A stretch of 26,475 nucleotides of DNA from a virus. This document shows positions 1 through 6,041 of this stretch, in pieces. Under the pieces are notes generated by a model. It did not search any database and was not told where the DNA came from. It saw only the letters and a list, made by a program, of their open reading frames with translations. The number at the start of each line of letters is the position of its first letter. Position 1 is the first letter of the stretch. The stretch lies in IMG/VR virus record IMGVR_UViG_3300027881_000064, positions 1 through 26,475 of that record, one strand, 5' to 3'. The position numbers and the translations under genes were made by a program.

Positions 1-18
1 GCGAAAGAGCTTGATATT

Positions 19-444
19 ATGTTAGAGGCAGCGAAAGGCCACGTCATGACGCCACGGGAATTGTGGATGCAACGTGTATCTTTCGTTTGTGCTCAACTGA
101 TGGAGTCTAACGTGACACGTGAACAGGTTGAGGCGAGCGCGGTTAAGACATACGGGCCGTGTCCAACGATTGAGCCGAACGATGACGACTACGACGACAT
201 GCACCACGCGTTGGGTCGCCCGTCGTCGCATAATCTTGACTCAGCGTATCGCAATCATTATTGCACAAATGCGTTGGGTGGCACCGCACAAAGATTTGAC
301 GCGTTGGGATGCTGGAATTTTGTTAAGTACATCAATGAGCATCTTGGTGCACAGAAGGACGCGATTTATTCAGTGAATTCTGAAGGCATTGCGGCGTTGA
401 CGAAATGGCTTCAGGTTAAGGAGGACAACGATGCTGCGGGATAG
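19..444 (+). CDS. Hypothetical phage protein, 141 aa, possibly 5'-partial
   Basis: Unknown function. The reading frame is open to the left edge, so the real start could lie outside the window. An ATG at 19 has a GAAAGAG-like ribosome site 9 nt upstream and is a reasonable start. The N-terminal stretch with MTPRELWMQRVSFV followed by an NVTREQVE segment resembles a common small phage protein family of the type MTPEER..QR.SF..GN...T.E.V, recalled from memory only. The middle is rich in Asp (DDDYDD) and the C-terminus is helical and charged. No membrane segment or catalytic motif is seen. It overlaps the next gene by 14 nt, so the two are probably co-translated. Confidence 0.8.
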   Translation: MLEAAKGHVMTPRELWMQRVSFVCAQLMESNVTREQVEASAVKTYGPCPTIEPNDDDYDDMHHALGRPSSHNLDSAYRNHYCTNALGGTAQRFDALGCWNFVKYINEHLGAQKDAIYSVNSEGIAALTKWLQVKEDNDAAG

Positions 445-715
445 TAAAATGTATCACTTTGTTGGGTCATTCACAACGCGTGATCACACGCGCGACTCGG
501 TTGGGGAGTCAGTTGGAATGCACGACCGACACGTTTCCTTCAATGTTAAAGTCGTGTCACCTTCTGAACCTTTAGCGTGGGCATTCGTCGATAATAAGTA
601 CAACGCCGAGTACCTTAATAACAAAAACTACGACCGTAAGTTAGCACGCACCGAGGACGCTCCTGAAATTATAACAGTGATGGAGATATTACATGCACGA
701 GAACGACTTTCATGA
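431..715 (+). CDS. Hypothetical protein, 94 aa
   Basis: Unknown function. The start at 431 is supported by a near-perfect ribosome site, AAGGAGG at 418-424, inside the end of the preceding gene. The protein is soluble, with an alternating polar/hydrophobic middle (HVSFNVKVV, AWAFVDN) that suggests beta strands. It has no cysteine pairs, membrane segment or recognisable motif. Its end overlaps the following gene by 23 nt. The position in a run of small overlapping genes ahead of rtcB suggests an early or accessory role, which is inference only. Confidence 0.8.
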   Translation: MLRDSKMYHFVGSFTTRDHTRDSVGESVGMHDRHVSFNVKVVSPSEPLAWAFVDNKYNAEYLNNKNYDRKLARTEDAPEIITVMEILHARERLS

Positions 716-911
716 GACGTTAACTGACGGGCCGTCGGCGACGATCATTGAAAAGTTTGGACCGACACAGGCGCAGGGAGGTAAGACGTTGCCTCGTGTG
801 CTCGTGCCTAGGAATTCGTTACCGGACAACGACTTTTGTCGTTATGATGCGAGTGAAGATTTGTTGTGGGACATCATTAACCGCACGATGGGGAAGAGGC
901 ATGACGTATAA
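693..911 (+). CDS. Hypothetical protein, 72 aa
   Basis: Unknown function. Short acidic soluble protein starting MHENDFHETL and ending GKRHDV. A GGAG ribosome site sits about 8 nt before the ATG inside the preceding gene. It overlaps the previous gene by 23 nt and the rtcB start by 11 nt, which argues that it is translated within the same transcript. No domain was recognised. The overlapping longer frame that begins at 748 is the upstream extension of rtcB and is not needed. Confidence 0.75.
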   Translation: MHENDFHETLTDGPSATIIEKFGPTQAQGGKTLPRVLVPRNSLPDNDFCRYDASEDLLWDIINRTMGKRHDV

Positions 912-2130
912 GTATCACGAGGGTTCTAAGTTCCCAGTCAAGTCTTGGACTGAAGGCGTTCCAATTGCACTGAATGCAATCGAGCAAACGCGTCACGTTG
1001 CGAACATGCCTTTCATTTATAAGCACGTTGCGTTGATGCCTGACGTTCATTGGGGTATGGGTGCCACGGTCGGCAGTGTCATCGCCACCAAGGGTGCAAT
1101 CATTCCTGCGGCGGTCGGCGTCGACATTGGCTGCGGTATGATAGCGATGAAGCTTGACTTGTGGGCGACTGATCTTCCCGACAGCTTGGCAGGGCTGCGC
1201 TCTCGCATTGAGAAGGCTGTCCCGCACGGTCGCACGAACAACGGCAGGCCGGGTGACAGGGGCGCGTGGGGTCAGGCTCCGCGCTCTCACTTTTCGGCGT
1301 TCAACCGGATCGAACCTCGCCTCAATGTCATCATGGACAAGCACCCTAAACTTCTCCGTTCTGGCACCGTCACGCAGCGCGCGGTACGTCACCTTGGGAC
1401 ACTTGGCACGGGTAATCACTTCATCGAGATATGCCTTGACGAGAATCAACAGGTGTGGATAATGCTGCACTCCGGTAGCCGGGGCATCGGCAACGCCATC
1501 GGAATGTACTTCATCAACCTTGCGAAAGAAGACATGAGAAAGTGGTTCATCAATCTTCCTGACGACGACCTCGCCTATGTAGTCGACGGGACAGACCACT
1601 TCGAAGATTATTTGGAGGCAGTCGAATGGGCACAGGAATACGCGCACATGAACCGTCAGCTTATGATGCAAGCGGCGCATCAGTGCATGGTGGACTTCAT
1701 GAGGCGTCCGGTTTTGGGCTCCGTCGAGGCTATCAACTGCCACCACAATTACATTTCATTTGAGAACCACTTCGGTTCTAACGTGTGGGTCACTCGGAAG
1801 GGCGCCGTGCGGGCGAGGAAAGGCGATTTGGGTATCATCCCGGGATCTATGGGCGCTAAGTCGTTCATTGTTGAAGGTCTTGGAAACGATGACTCATTTC
1901 ATTCTTGTTCGCACGGCGCAGGGCGTGTTATGTCGCGCAACGAGGCGAAGAAACAAATTTCGGTGCTGGATCATATTGTCGCAACGCACGGTGTTGAATG
2001 TCGAAAGGACCCAGGCGTGATAGACGAGTCACCAGCGGCCTACAAGGACATTGATGCCGTGATGGCGGCACAATCTGATTTGGTAAAGATCAGGCACACA
2101 TTGAAACAGGTGATGTGCATTAAGGGATAG
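901..2130 (+). CDS. rtcB: RtcB family RNA ligase (3'-phosphate/5'-hydroxyl)
   Basis: GTP- and Mn2+-dependent RNA ligase that joins 3'-phosphate or 2',3'-cyclic phosphate ends to 5'-hydroxyl ends. It reseals RNAs, typically tRNAs, cut by metal-independent nucleases. The 409-aa length matches E. coli RtcB (408 aa). The active site is complete: D75 and C78 in DIGCG, H173 in LGTGNHFIE, H190 in LHSGSRG, H281 in CHHNYI, and the guanylated His, H338, in SCSHGAGR. PGSMGAKSFIVEGL (from residue 314) is also typical. The ATG at 901 is chosen because the protein then begins where the family begins, with GAAGAGG just upstream; the frame stays open back to 748. A tRNA-like element follows 3 nt after the stop, which fits a role in repairing phage or host tRNAs damaged by anticodon nucleases (inference). 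Confidence 0.96.
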   Translation: MTYKYHEGSKFPVKSWTEGVPIALNAIEQTRHVANMPFIYKHVALMPDVHWGMGATVGSVIATKGAIIPAAVGVDIGCGMIAMKLDLWATDLPDSLAGLRSRIEKAVPHGRTNNGRPGDRGAWGQAPRSHFSAFNRIEPRLNVIMDKHPKLLRSGTVTQRAVRHLGTLGTGNHFIEICLDENQQVWIMLHSGSRGIGNAIGMYFINLAKEDMRKWFINLPDDDLAYVVDGTDHFEDYLEAVEWAQEYAHMNRQLMMQAAHQCMVDFMRRPVLGSVEAINCHHNYISFENHFGSNVWVTRKGAVRARKGDLGIIPGSMGAKSFIVEGLGNDDSFHSCSHGAGRVMSRNEAKKQISVLDHIVATHGVECRKDPGVIDESPAAYKDIDAVMAAQSDLVKIRHTLKQVMCIKG

Positions 2131-2133
2131 TGT

Positions 2134-2220
2134 GGGGAGGGTCAGACGGTGGACATGGCACATTGACACGGACCCGCGGTTACCCGGTCAGTGGCGGAGG
2201 TTCGAAACCTCCCCTCCCCA
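2134..2220 (+). ncRNA. tRNA-like cloverleaf, non-canonical
   Basis: The sequence shows a perfect 7-bp acceptor-type stem, GGGGAGG (2134-2140) with CCTCCCC (2213-2219), followed by an unpaired A. It also shows a perfect T-arm: GGAGG, loop TTCGAAA, CCTCC (2196-2212). Between them, 2172-2188 has the length of an anticodon arm (5+7+5 nt) with one C-C mismatch and loop CGGTTAC, which would place GTT (Asn) at 34-36 but has G instead of U at position 33. The D-arm region is about 12 nt too long (2141-2171); GTCA/TGAC can close it. No CCA is encoded. It may be a degenerate, intron-bearing or mimic tRNA. Its place between rtcB and the next gene, and the lack of a better-supported ORF through it, favour an RNA role. 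Confidence 0.5.
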
Positions 2221-2264
2221 GGACACATTTTGTAGGTTTTCGAGGCGAGGAGTATTTTAGTGCG

Positions 2265-2414
2265 GTGCGAGTGTGGGGTCTGCCTGACTTTTATCACAGA
2301 AACACTGATAGGCGTATGTGGTCAGACGTCATTGAAGGTGATACCGTTGTCTTTGCAAATGGTTTCGAGAAAAAGTTTTACCCGTTCGCGTTCAATGATA
2401 GCGAACACTTTTAG
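2265..2414 (+). CDS. Small hypothetical protein, 49 aa (start uncertain)
   Basis: The conserved-looking part reads VWGLPDFYHRNTDRR followed by GDTVVFANG. This resembles a small phage family of the form 'VWG.P.F.HR.WD.R....GD..VFA.G' (recalled, not searched). The frame is open from a GTG at 2130, but that reading runs through the tRNA-like element and yields the low-complexity peptide typical of reading a T-arm. GTG 2265 has GCGAGGAG about 12 nt upstream and is used here. The residues just before it (EEYFSA) look family-like, so an upstream non-standard start is possible. It ends 9 nt before the next gene. Confidence 0.6.
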   Translation: MRVWGLPDFYHRNTDRRMWSDVIEGDTVVFANGFEKKFYPFAFNDSEHF

Positions 2415-2423
2415 GAGAGAGAA

Positions 2424-2681
2424 ATGAGACACACATCATTTGGTGACCCAGTCGTTGACTCGGTCGAGGATGACATTGGATTACTCGACGTGTTGCAGGA
2501 GGCCGATGGCCAGGTATACGCAATAGTTGAAGAAGACCCCGCGACAGGGAAGTTTGCATTTGATATCGTCAACAATGGCGACGGTGAAAGCCTCGTGACA
2601 TCGGACCCTATCTTTGACGATAAAAAGGCCGTCGAGGTTTACCTTGACGGCTTCGTTGAAGACATTCAGGATGGATGGTGA
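2424..2681 (+). CDS. Acidic hypothetical protein, 85 aa, C-terminus altered by recombination
   Basis: Unknown function. Very acidic (many D/E), soluble, beginning MRHTSFGDP, with a strong AGGAGAGAG ribosome site directly upstream. The stop codon and last two codons lie inside a 32-bp segment (2671-2702) identical to an internal piece of the ribonucleotide reductase gene at 14198-14229. The original C-terminus was therefore probably replaced or truncated. The protein now ends QDGW. Confidence 0.75.
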   Translation: MRHTSFGDPVVDSVEDDIGLLDVLQEADGQVYAIVEEDPATGKFAFDIVNNGDGESLVTSDPIFDDKKAVEVYLDGFVEDIQDGW

Positions 2682-2702
2682 ATTTGTTAAGACATTGCCA
2701 CA
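2671..2702 (+). repeat. 32-bp exact copy of an internal nrdJ segment
   Basis: Bases 2671-2702 are identical to 14198-14229, beginning ATGGATGGTGAATTTG and ending GACATTGCCACA. In the reductase gene this stretch is coding (residues 388-398, MDGEFVKTLPQ). Here it spans the end and stop of a different gene. A related 14-mer, GACATTC(A/G)GGATGG, lies just before the copy here (2661-2674) and just after it in the reductase (14231-14244). Confidence 0.95.
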
Positions 2703-2767
2703 CATGTGATTTAAACGGGGCGTAGCTTAGTCTGGCACGGAATTTGGTATTAAAGGAATTTAAACAA
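2682..2767. other. Non-coding stretch with recombination debris
   Basis: No gene is seen. The first 21 nt belong to the nrdJ-derived repeat. Next comes TTTAAACGGGG, a word also found at 18306-18316, and then GGGGCGTAGCTTAGTCTGG (about 2718-2736), which reads like the 5' acceptor and D-arm of a tRNA but has no matching anticodon arm, T-arm or 3' acceptor. Confidence 0.5.
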
Positions 2768-2821
2768 ATGAAGTGTGTAGTTAAGGTCGAAGAATCAGTT
2801 ACGAGGTTGACCGATGGATAA
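2768..2821 (+). CDS. 17-codon leader ORF or gene remnant
   Basis: ATG at 2768 is preceded by AAAGGA at a good distance and encodes MKCVVKVEESVTRLTDG before a TAA that overlaps the start of the following gene by 8 nt. It could be a translated leader coupled to the downstream gene. It could also be the cut-off N-terminus of a small phage protein family with a similar beginning. Too short to decide. Confidence 0.35.
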   Translation: MKCVVKVEESVTRLTDG

Positions 2822-3479
2822 GAACGACGACGGATCACCGCGGGGTGCGGGCGGGAAGGACACGAACCCGAAAGACGCTGTTGGCACAAAGAAATGGCGT
2901 CAAATAATGTGCATCCCGTTCGCCGTGTTGTGGGAAGTCGGCGTTGGTATGCTCGAAGGGGCTAGGAAATATGGTAGGCACAACTATCGCGTGTCGAAGG
3001 TCCGGGCGTCGGTATATGTTGAGGCCGCGATGGCTGGGCACTTGATGCCGTGGTGGGAAGGGGAGGATATCGACGAGGAATCGGGTTTGAACCATATCAC
3101 GAAAGCCATTTGCTCGTTGGTTGTGCTGCGTGACGCGATGATAACCGGTCAGTGGGTTGATGACAGGCCGCCGAAGATAGACATGGGCGTCATGCGCGAG
3201 AAAATGCAGGGTGCTGTTGATTCTATCTTTGAACGTCATCCGGTGGCTGTTGCGGCGTATCTGGAAGGTGATCAACGCACAGAAAATTGGGTGAAGTCGA
3301 TTGTCATTGAGCCCGACGTTAAACTACGGGCGCGTGCATTGAGTTTGTGGAGGAGTGGTTCGGCAATAGCAGATACTGAAACAGTGTTATTTGAACATCT
3401 CACCCACGACACCCAGAAATATTACCTTGAAAAGGCACGTGATGAAATTCATAGTGAGGATCGCTCGACAGACTCCTGA
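2814..3479 (+). CDS. dATP/dGTP diphosphohydrolase N-terminal domain protein (DUF5664-type)
   Basis: Residues 15-110 carry the hallmarks of the phage family now named dATP/dGTP diphosphohydrolase, N-terminal (formerly DUF5664). These are NPKDAVGTKKW (18-28), GARKYGRHNYR (49-59), HLMPWWEGEDID (76-87) and GLNHITKAICSLVVLRDA (91-108). Such proteins are expected to hydrolyse purine dNTPs and so shape the nucleotide pool; in Z-DNA (diaminopurine) phages a relative depletes dATP/dGTP. The C-terminal half (about 110-221) is not recognised and is charged and helical. A MazG-like gene follows two genes downstream, supporting a nucleotide-pool role. No PurZ is visible in this window, so a modified-base pathway cannot be claimed. 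Confidence 0.8.
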   Translation: MDKNDDGSPRGAGGKDTNPKDAVGTKKWRQIMCIPFAVLWEVGVGMLEGARKYGRHNYRVSKVRASVYVEAAMAGHLMPWWEGEDIDEESGLNHITKAICSLVVLRDAMITGQWVDDRPPKIDMGVMREKMQGAVDSIFERHPVAVAAYLEGDQRTENWVKSIVIEPDVKLRARALSLWRSGSAIADTETVLFEHLTHDTQKYYLEKARDEIHSEDRSTDS

Positions 3480-3609
3480 GAGCAAGGAGGCGTACCGGGT
3501 CGTTGCTTTTGCATCGACGTGGGCGCAGGTTTACGAGGTTGCGGGACAACATTTAAGGACGCGCGAACGCGTGGTTCAAATTTCAGAAAGTGGATATAGC
3601 AATGGATGA
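3442..3609 (+). CDS. Hypothetical protein, 55 aa
   Basis: Unknown function. ATG at 3442 is preceded by AAAGG at a suitable distance and gives a compact beta-rich protein beginning MKFIVRIARQ. The in-frame upstream ATG at 3391 lies deep inside the previous gene and adds a Thr/Pro-rich shadow sequence, so it is rejected. It overlaps the previous gene by 38 nt and the next by 8 nt. Confidence 0.65.
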   Translation: MKFIVRIARQTPESKEAYRVVAFASTWAQVYEVAGQHLRTRERVVQISESGYSNG

Positions 3610-4018
3610 TGGCGATTACGCAGCATTTGTCCGGTTGGGCAATTTTACGAAAGAGGTTATTGAGTCGAGTACACTCGGTCCGATGGGGTTGATGGGTGAG
3701 GCTGCGGAAGTCATGCAGGTGACTGAACGTCGTCTACAAGATCATTTGACCGCGAGCCGGATGGCCATCTCGGCTGGTAGTGTGGGTGACTATTTGAAAA
3801 AGGTAGTCATTCACGGGGACCAGTTGGATCGTGAGAAGTTGATCAAGGAATTGGGTGATGTCTTCTGGTACGCTCAGCACATTATGAACACGTTCTTGAT
3901 TGACTTCGAGGAAGTGCGGGCGGGCAACGTCGCAAAGCTTTGTGATCGGTATCCCGAACGATATGGGCCGGCTGAGGATTGGGGTGTTAAGGCTGAGCCT
4001 GGGTCCGGGGCGCGATGA
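3602..4018 (+). CDS. MazG-like nucleotide pyrophosphohydrolase
   Basis: All-alpha NTP pyrophosphohydrolase of the MazG/dUTPase superfamily, expected to cleave nucleoside triphosphates to monophosphate and pyrophosphate. The metal-binding signature is present: EXXE in GLMGEAAEVMQ (E33, E36) and EXXD in KELGDVFWYAQ (E83, D86). The roughly 40 residues between the two motifs (about 41-80) are longer than in the smallest MazG domains. A GTG at 3590 would add four residues; the ATG at 3602, overlapping the previous stop, is preferred. Probable functions are housecleaning of dNTPs or lowering ppGpp-type signals, both inferred from the family. Confidence 0.82.
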   Translation: MDDGDYAAFVRLGNFTKEVIESSTLGPMGLMGEAAEVMQVTERRLQDHLTASRMAISAGSVGDYLKKVVIHGDQLDREKLIKELGDVFWYAQHIMNTFLIDFEEVRAGNVAKLCDRYPERYGPAEDWGVKAEPGSGAR

Positions 4019-4263
4019 AATCGATCACCGACAGGATGAAGGTGCCGGATGAGTTTAAGGACTTGTCCGGCTATACGCGGAAACAGTTGATTGTGATGGC
4101 GGCCCGTACCGACATCGAACAACTTGAACGCGTTCGATACATCTCGTATGGGCGTTGGATGGGCGATTGTGCAAAGGCGACTCATGAATTGATTGCATGG
4201 GCGCAGGATGCAAAGCCCGTTGACGTTCGAGCAGCATTGGCTGAATTGAATTGCGACGTTTAA
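4015..4263 (+). CDS. Hypothetical protein, 82 aa
   Basis: Unknown function. It starts in an ATGA overlap with the MazG-like gene, which indicates translational coupling. Mostly helical with a charged N-terminus (MKSITDRMKVPDEFKDLSGYT) and a C-terminal AALAELNCDV. No membrane segment or metal-binding pattern is seen. It is the last gene before a 107-nt gap with a regulatory palindrome, so it may close this transcription unit. Confidence 0.75.
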   Translation: MKSITDRMKVPDEFKDLSGYTRKQLIVMAARTDIEQLERVRYISYGRWMGDCAKATHELIAWAQDAKPVDVRAALAELNCDV

Positions 4264-4281
4264 GGTGGGCGTTAACGGATC

Positions 4282-4300
4282 GTTAGTATAACTAAGTTAT
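4282..4300. promoter_or_regulatory. Palindromic operator candidate, copy A
   Basis: The 19-mer GTTAGTATAACTAAGTTAT contains the near-perfect palindrome ATAACT-A-AGTTAT. The same 19 bases occur in inverse orientation at 18238-18256, and a shorter copy (TATAACTAAGTTA) lies at 18268-18280. All three copies sit in intergenic gaps, here 70 nt ahead of the gene at 4371. A shared regulator is the simplest reading. Confidence 0.6.
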
Positions 4301-4370
4301 GATTTGTCATTGAAACATTGATTAACTAATTGCTAAGTATTCGAAACGTCAATCAGGTAACGAGGACGAC

Positions 4371-4820
4371 ATGCCAAGAGTAACTCATGTAAAACGCGCA
4401 CGTAAACCGATACCTTCGATAGGGGTCGAGGTGGGCGATTCTTACTACTGGTGGCAGTTTGCTTTCTCAAAAAGATCAGTGTCAAAGACACCTCCAAAAC
4501 CATCTCAGTTGACGCGTTCAGAATTCATGATCTCGTTGTATGAACTTCAGGAGGAGCAATCGTCGTTGACGATTGAGGATGCAGAGGATTTCGCATCACG
4601 TATTCGTGAGATTGCAGACGAGTGCGAGGAAAAAATTCAGAATATGCCTGAGTCGTTGCAATATGCGCCATCTGGTGAATTGTTGCAGGAACGTTCTGAG
4701 TCGATGAATGCATGGGCTGACGAGGTTGAGGAAATATTTGGCCGGTTCGACGATGAAATGTTGGAGGATGACGTAGACGATTTGTGCACCGAATTGCACG
4801 AGACAGAGGTGTCGTTGTGA
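4371..4820 (+). CDS. Conserved hypothetical phage protein, 149 aa
   Basis: The N-terminal region MPRVTHVKRARK, then GDSYYWWQFAF, SKTPPKPSQLTRSEF, matches a widespread hypothetical family of phages and proteobacteria in which 'GESYYWWKFR...SKTPP..SQLT.S.F' is typical (recalled from memory; function unknown). The C-terminal two thirds are strongly acidic and predicted helical, probably coiled coil (DECEEKIQNM, EVEEIFGRFDDEMLEDDVDDL). GAGG sits just before the ATG. It is the first gene after the palindrome-bearing gap and so probably begins a transcript. Confidence 0.85.
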   Translation: MPRVTHVKRARKPIPSIGVEVGDSYYWWQFAFSKRSVSKTPPKPSQLTRSEFMISLYELQEEQSSLTIEDAEDFASRIREIADECEEKIQNMPESLQYAPSGELLQERSESMNAWADEVEEIFGRFDDEMLEDDVDDLCTELHETEVSL

Positions 4821-4897
4821 TCAGTAATTTACTGTACGGTGGGACGCATTGCGTTGTTGCGTTTAAACATGCTTTGCGGTCACTTGTTTTGTTTTAA
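4817..4897 (+). CDS. Possible 26-aa peptide with GTGA overlap start
   Basis: A GTG start overlaps the previous stop in a GTGA arrangement and runs for 26 codons, with a GAGG about 7 nt upstream. The peptide (starting MISNLLYGG) has two mildly hydrophobic stretches. The start arrangement resembles the real genes around it, but the length gives little support. Otherwise the gap 4821-4966 shows no feature. Confidence 0.3.
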   Translation: MISNLLYGGTHCVVAFKHALRSLVLF

Positions 4898-4966
4898 TGT
4901 TCCTTGAGGCATATTGCCCGAGGATGAAGACGTGGTATGGACGTAGTTTTAGGAATGAGGTTTAGA

Positions 4967-5584
4967 ATGAGTATCATTGACGATTTCAAATGTAGGCAGG
5001 ATTGGAAAGACGGCGGGTACGAGTTCGAAGTTGTTGACGAGGATCATGTCTTATCTGTTCAAGATGCCTTTAAGGGTCTCGTTGATCACTTCAAGTCGAC
5101 CGTTTCAGGTAGGCAGTTCAGGGGGTCTGCGGCGCCTGAGAAGTGTCCAATTGATCTTGAAACACGTTATTGTCGTCTGTTGTGGGGATCTCAGGTTGTC
5201 ATGCGGGATGATCGAATGCATCGCGTTGGGCTAATGGATGGGATTGAACCTCGTATTGATATCGAGGAGAATCAGTCGCGGGTTGCAGGTGATGGATGGT
5301 TCGGTAAGAGTTCGTTGCCCGAGGGGCAAATGGGCGACGATATCATGTACGCTCGAGTCGGCGACCGTGGTCCGGACGTTGAGGCGTTTCGAGTGATCGG
5401 TGATCGCGTGAGTAATGTTAAGATGACGCGTGATGAACTCAATTCGTTGTACAGGGATAAGGAATATCTTAACGTTGGTCAGCACGCGACGATATTGGGC
5501 ATGGACTTTGCGAAAGCTGAGTCGCGAATTGCGAGTTATATATCTGACGAAAGTCACACTTTAAAGTACGAGGTAGACGAATGA
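4967..5584 (+). CDS. Hypothetical protein, 205 aa
   Basis: Unknown function and no recognised domain. ATG at 4967 follows a GAGG at 6-nt spacing and gives MSIIDDFKCRQDWKDG. In-frame ATGs at 4937 and 4955 would add up to ten residues and have weaker sites. The protein is acidic and soluble. The middle (GLMDGIEPRIDIEENQSRVAG) and C-terminus (KAESRIASYISDESH) show no metal-ligand clusters or transmembrane helices. It overlaps the next gene by an ATGA. Confidence 0.8.
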   Translation: MSIIDDFKCRQDWKDGGYEFEVVDEDHVLSVQDAFKGLVDHFKSTVSGRQFRGSAAPEKCPIDLETRYCRLLWGSQVVMRDDRMHRVGLMDGIEPRIDIEENQSRVAGDGWFGKSSLPEGQMGDDIMYARVGDRGPDVEAFRVIGDRVSNVKMTRDELNSLYRDKEYLNVGQHATILGMDFAKAESRIASYISDESHTLKYEVDE

Positions 5585-5853
5585 TTTGGGTTTATGGGTG
5601 GCTGGGAGGTTGTGCGTGTTTCGTCGCCGGGATGTATTGGGCCGGGAGGCATAGGCCGAAGGAGGCTTGGCAACATGATTTCATGACGGGAATGATGGTT
5701 GTGTTTCATGAAGGCGAGGTGGCTCGCAACCGTCAGTTTATGACGCACGAAAATCCTTACCCTCATGGGTCAGTTGATTGGCGCGCGTGGAACTTTGGAT
5801 GGAGTTGGATAGACAATCGTATTTCTGGGGATGAGGGCAAAGCGAAACAATGA
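5581..5853 (+). CDS. Membrane-anchored protein with RMF-like C-terminal motif
   Basis: Ninety residues. Positions 2-21 form one hydrophobic segment (VYGWLGGCACFVAGMYW), probably an inner-membrane anchor. Residues 45-78 read GEVARNR..THENPYPHGSVDWRAWNFGW, close to the 'G..A.......NPY..GS..W.AW..GW' pattern of ribosome modulation factor-like and CrpP-like small proteins found in many phages and proteobacteria. That assignment rests on motif recall. Such proteins can bind ribosomes, but the membrane anchor is not usual for RMF. It starts in an ATGA overlap with the upstream gene and overlaps the downstream start. Confidence 0.7.
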   Translation: MIWVYGWLGGCACFVAGMYWAGRHRPKEAWQHDFMTGMMVVFHEGEVARNRQFMTHENPYPHGSVDWRAWNFGWSWIDNRISGDEGKAKQ

Positions 5854-6041
5854 TGGAAACATTTAAATTTTTTCAAGGTGATCGATTGATTACAACGACT
5901 CTATTGACTCTTGATCAGGTTCAAACCTTAAAGGCTGAAGAGCCCGACGCCTACTGGACATATTGGCGTGCGGCTGAGTCTGGTGATTTGGTCGACATCG
6001 AAGGGCACACAGGTATCCGTGTTGAGTGGGATCGTGAGTAA
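5850..6041 (+). CDS. Hypothetical protein, 63 aa
   Basis: Unknown function. Starts at ATGATGG overlapping the previous stop; the second ATG at 5853 would do equally well. A small soluble protein with an aromatic patch (DAYWTYWRAAESGDLVDIEGHTG) and an acidic end. No cysteines or membrane segment are seen. Part of the run of overlapping small genes 4967-6246. Confidence 0.72.
   Translation: MMETFKFFQGDRLITTTLLTLDQVQTLKAEEPDAYWTYWRAAESGDLVDIEGHTGIRVEWDRE

Noticed and set aside
748-900. 51-residue N-terminal extension of RtcB
   Set aside because: Overlaps the gene at 693 almost fully and is not part of the family; the start at 901 matches the usual RtcB N-terminus.
877-1746. 289-codon open frame on the minus strand opposite rtcB
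   Set aside because: It mirrors a clearly conserved gene on the + strand, has no recognisable motif, and its existence follows from the codon pattern of rtcB.
2130-2264. Upstream extension of the gene ending at 2414 from GTG 2130
   Set aside because: It reads straight through the tRNA-like element and gives a Gly/Pro-rich peptide typical of such misreading; kept as an alternative only.
2716-2790. Complete tRNA gene starting near 2718
   Set aside because: Only the acceptor and D-arm beginning look right; no anticodon arm, T-arm or 3' acceptor strand follows.
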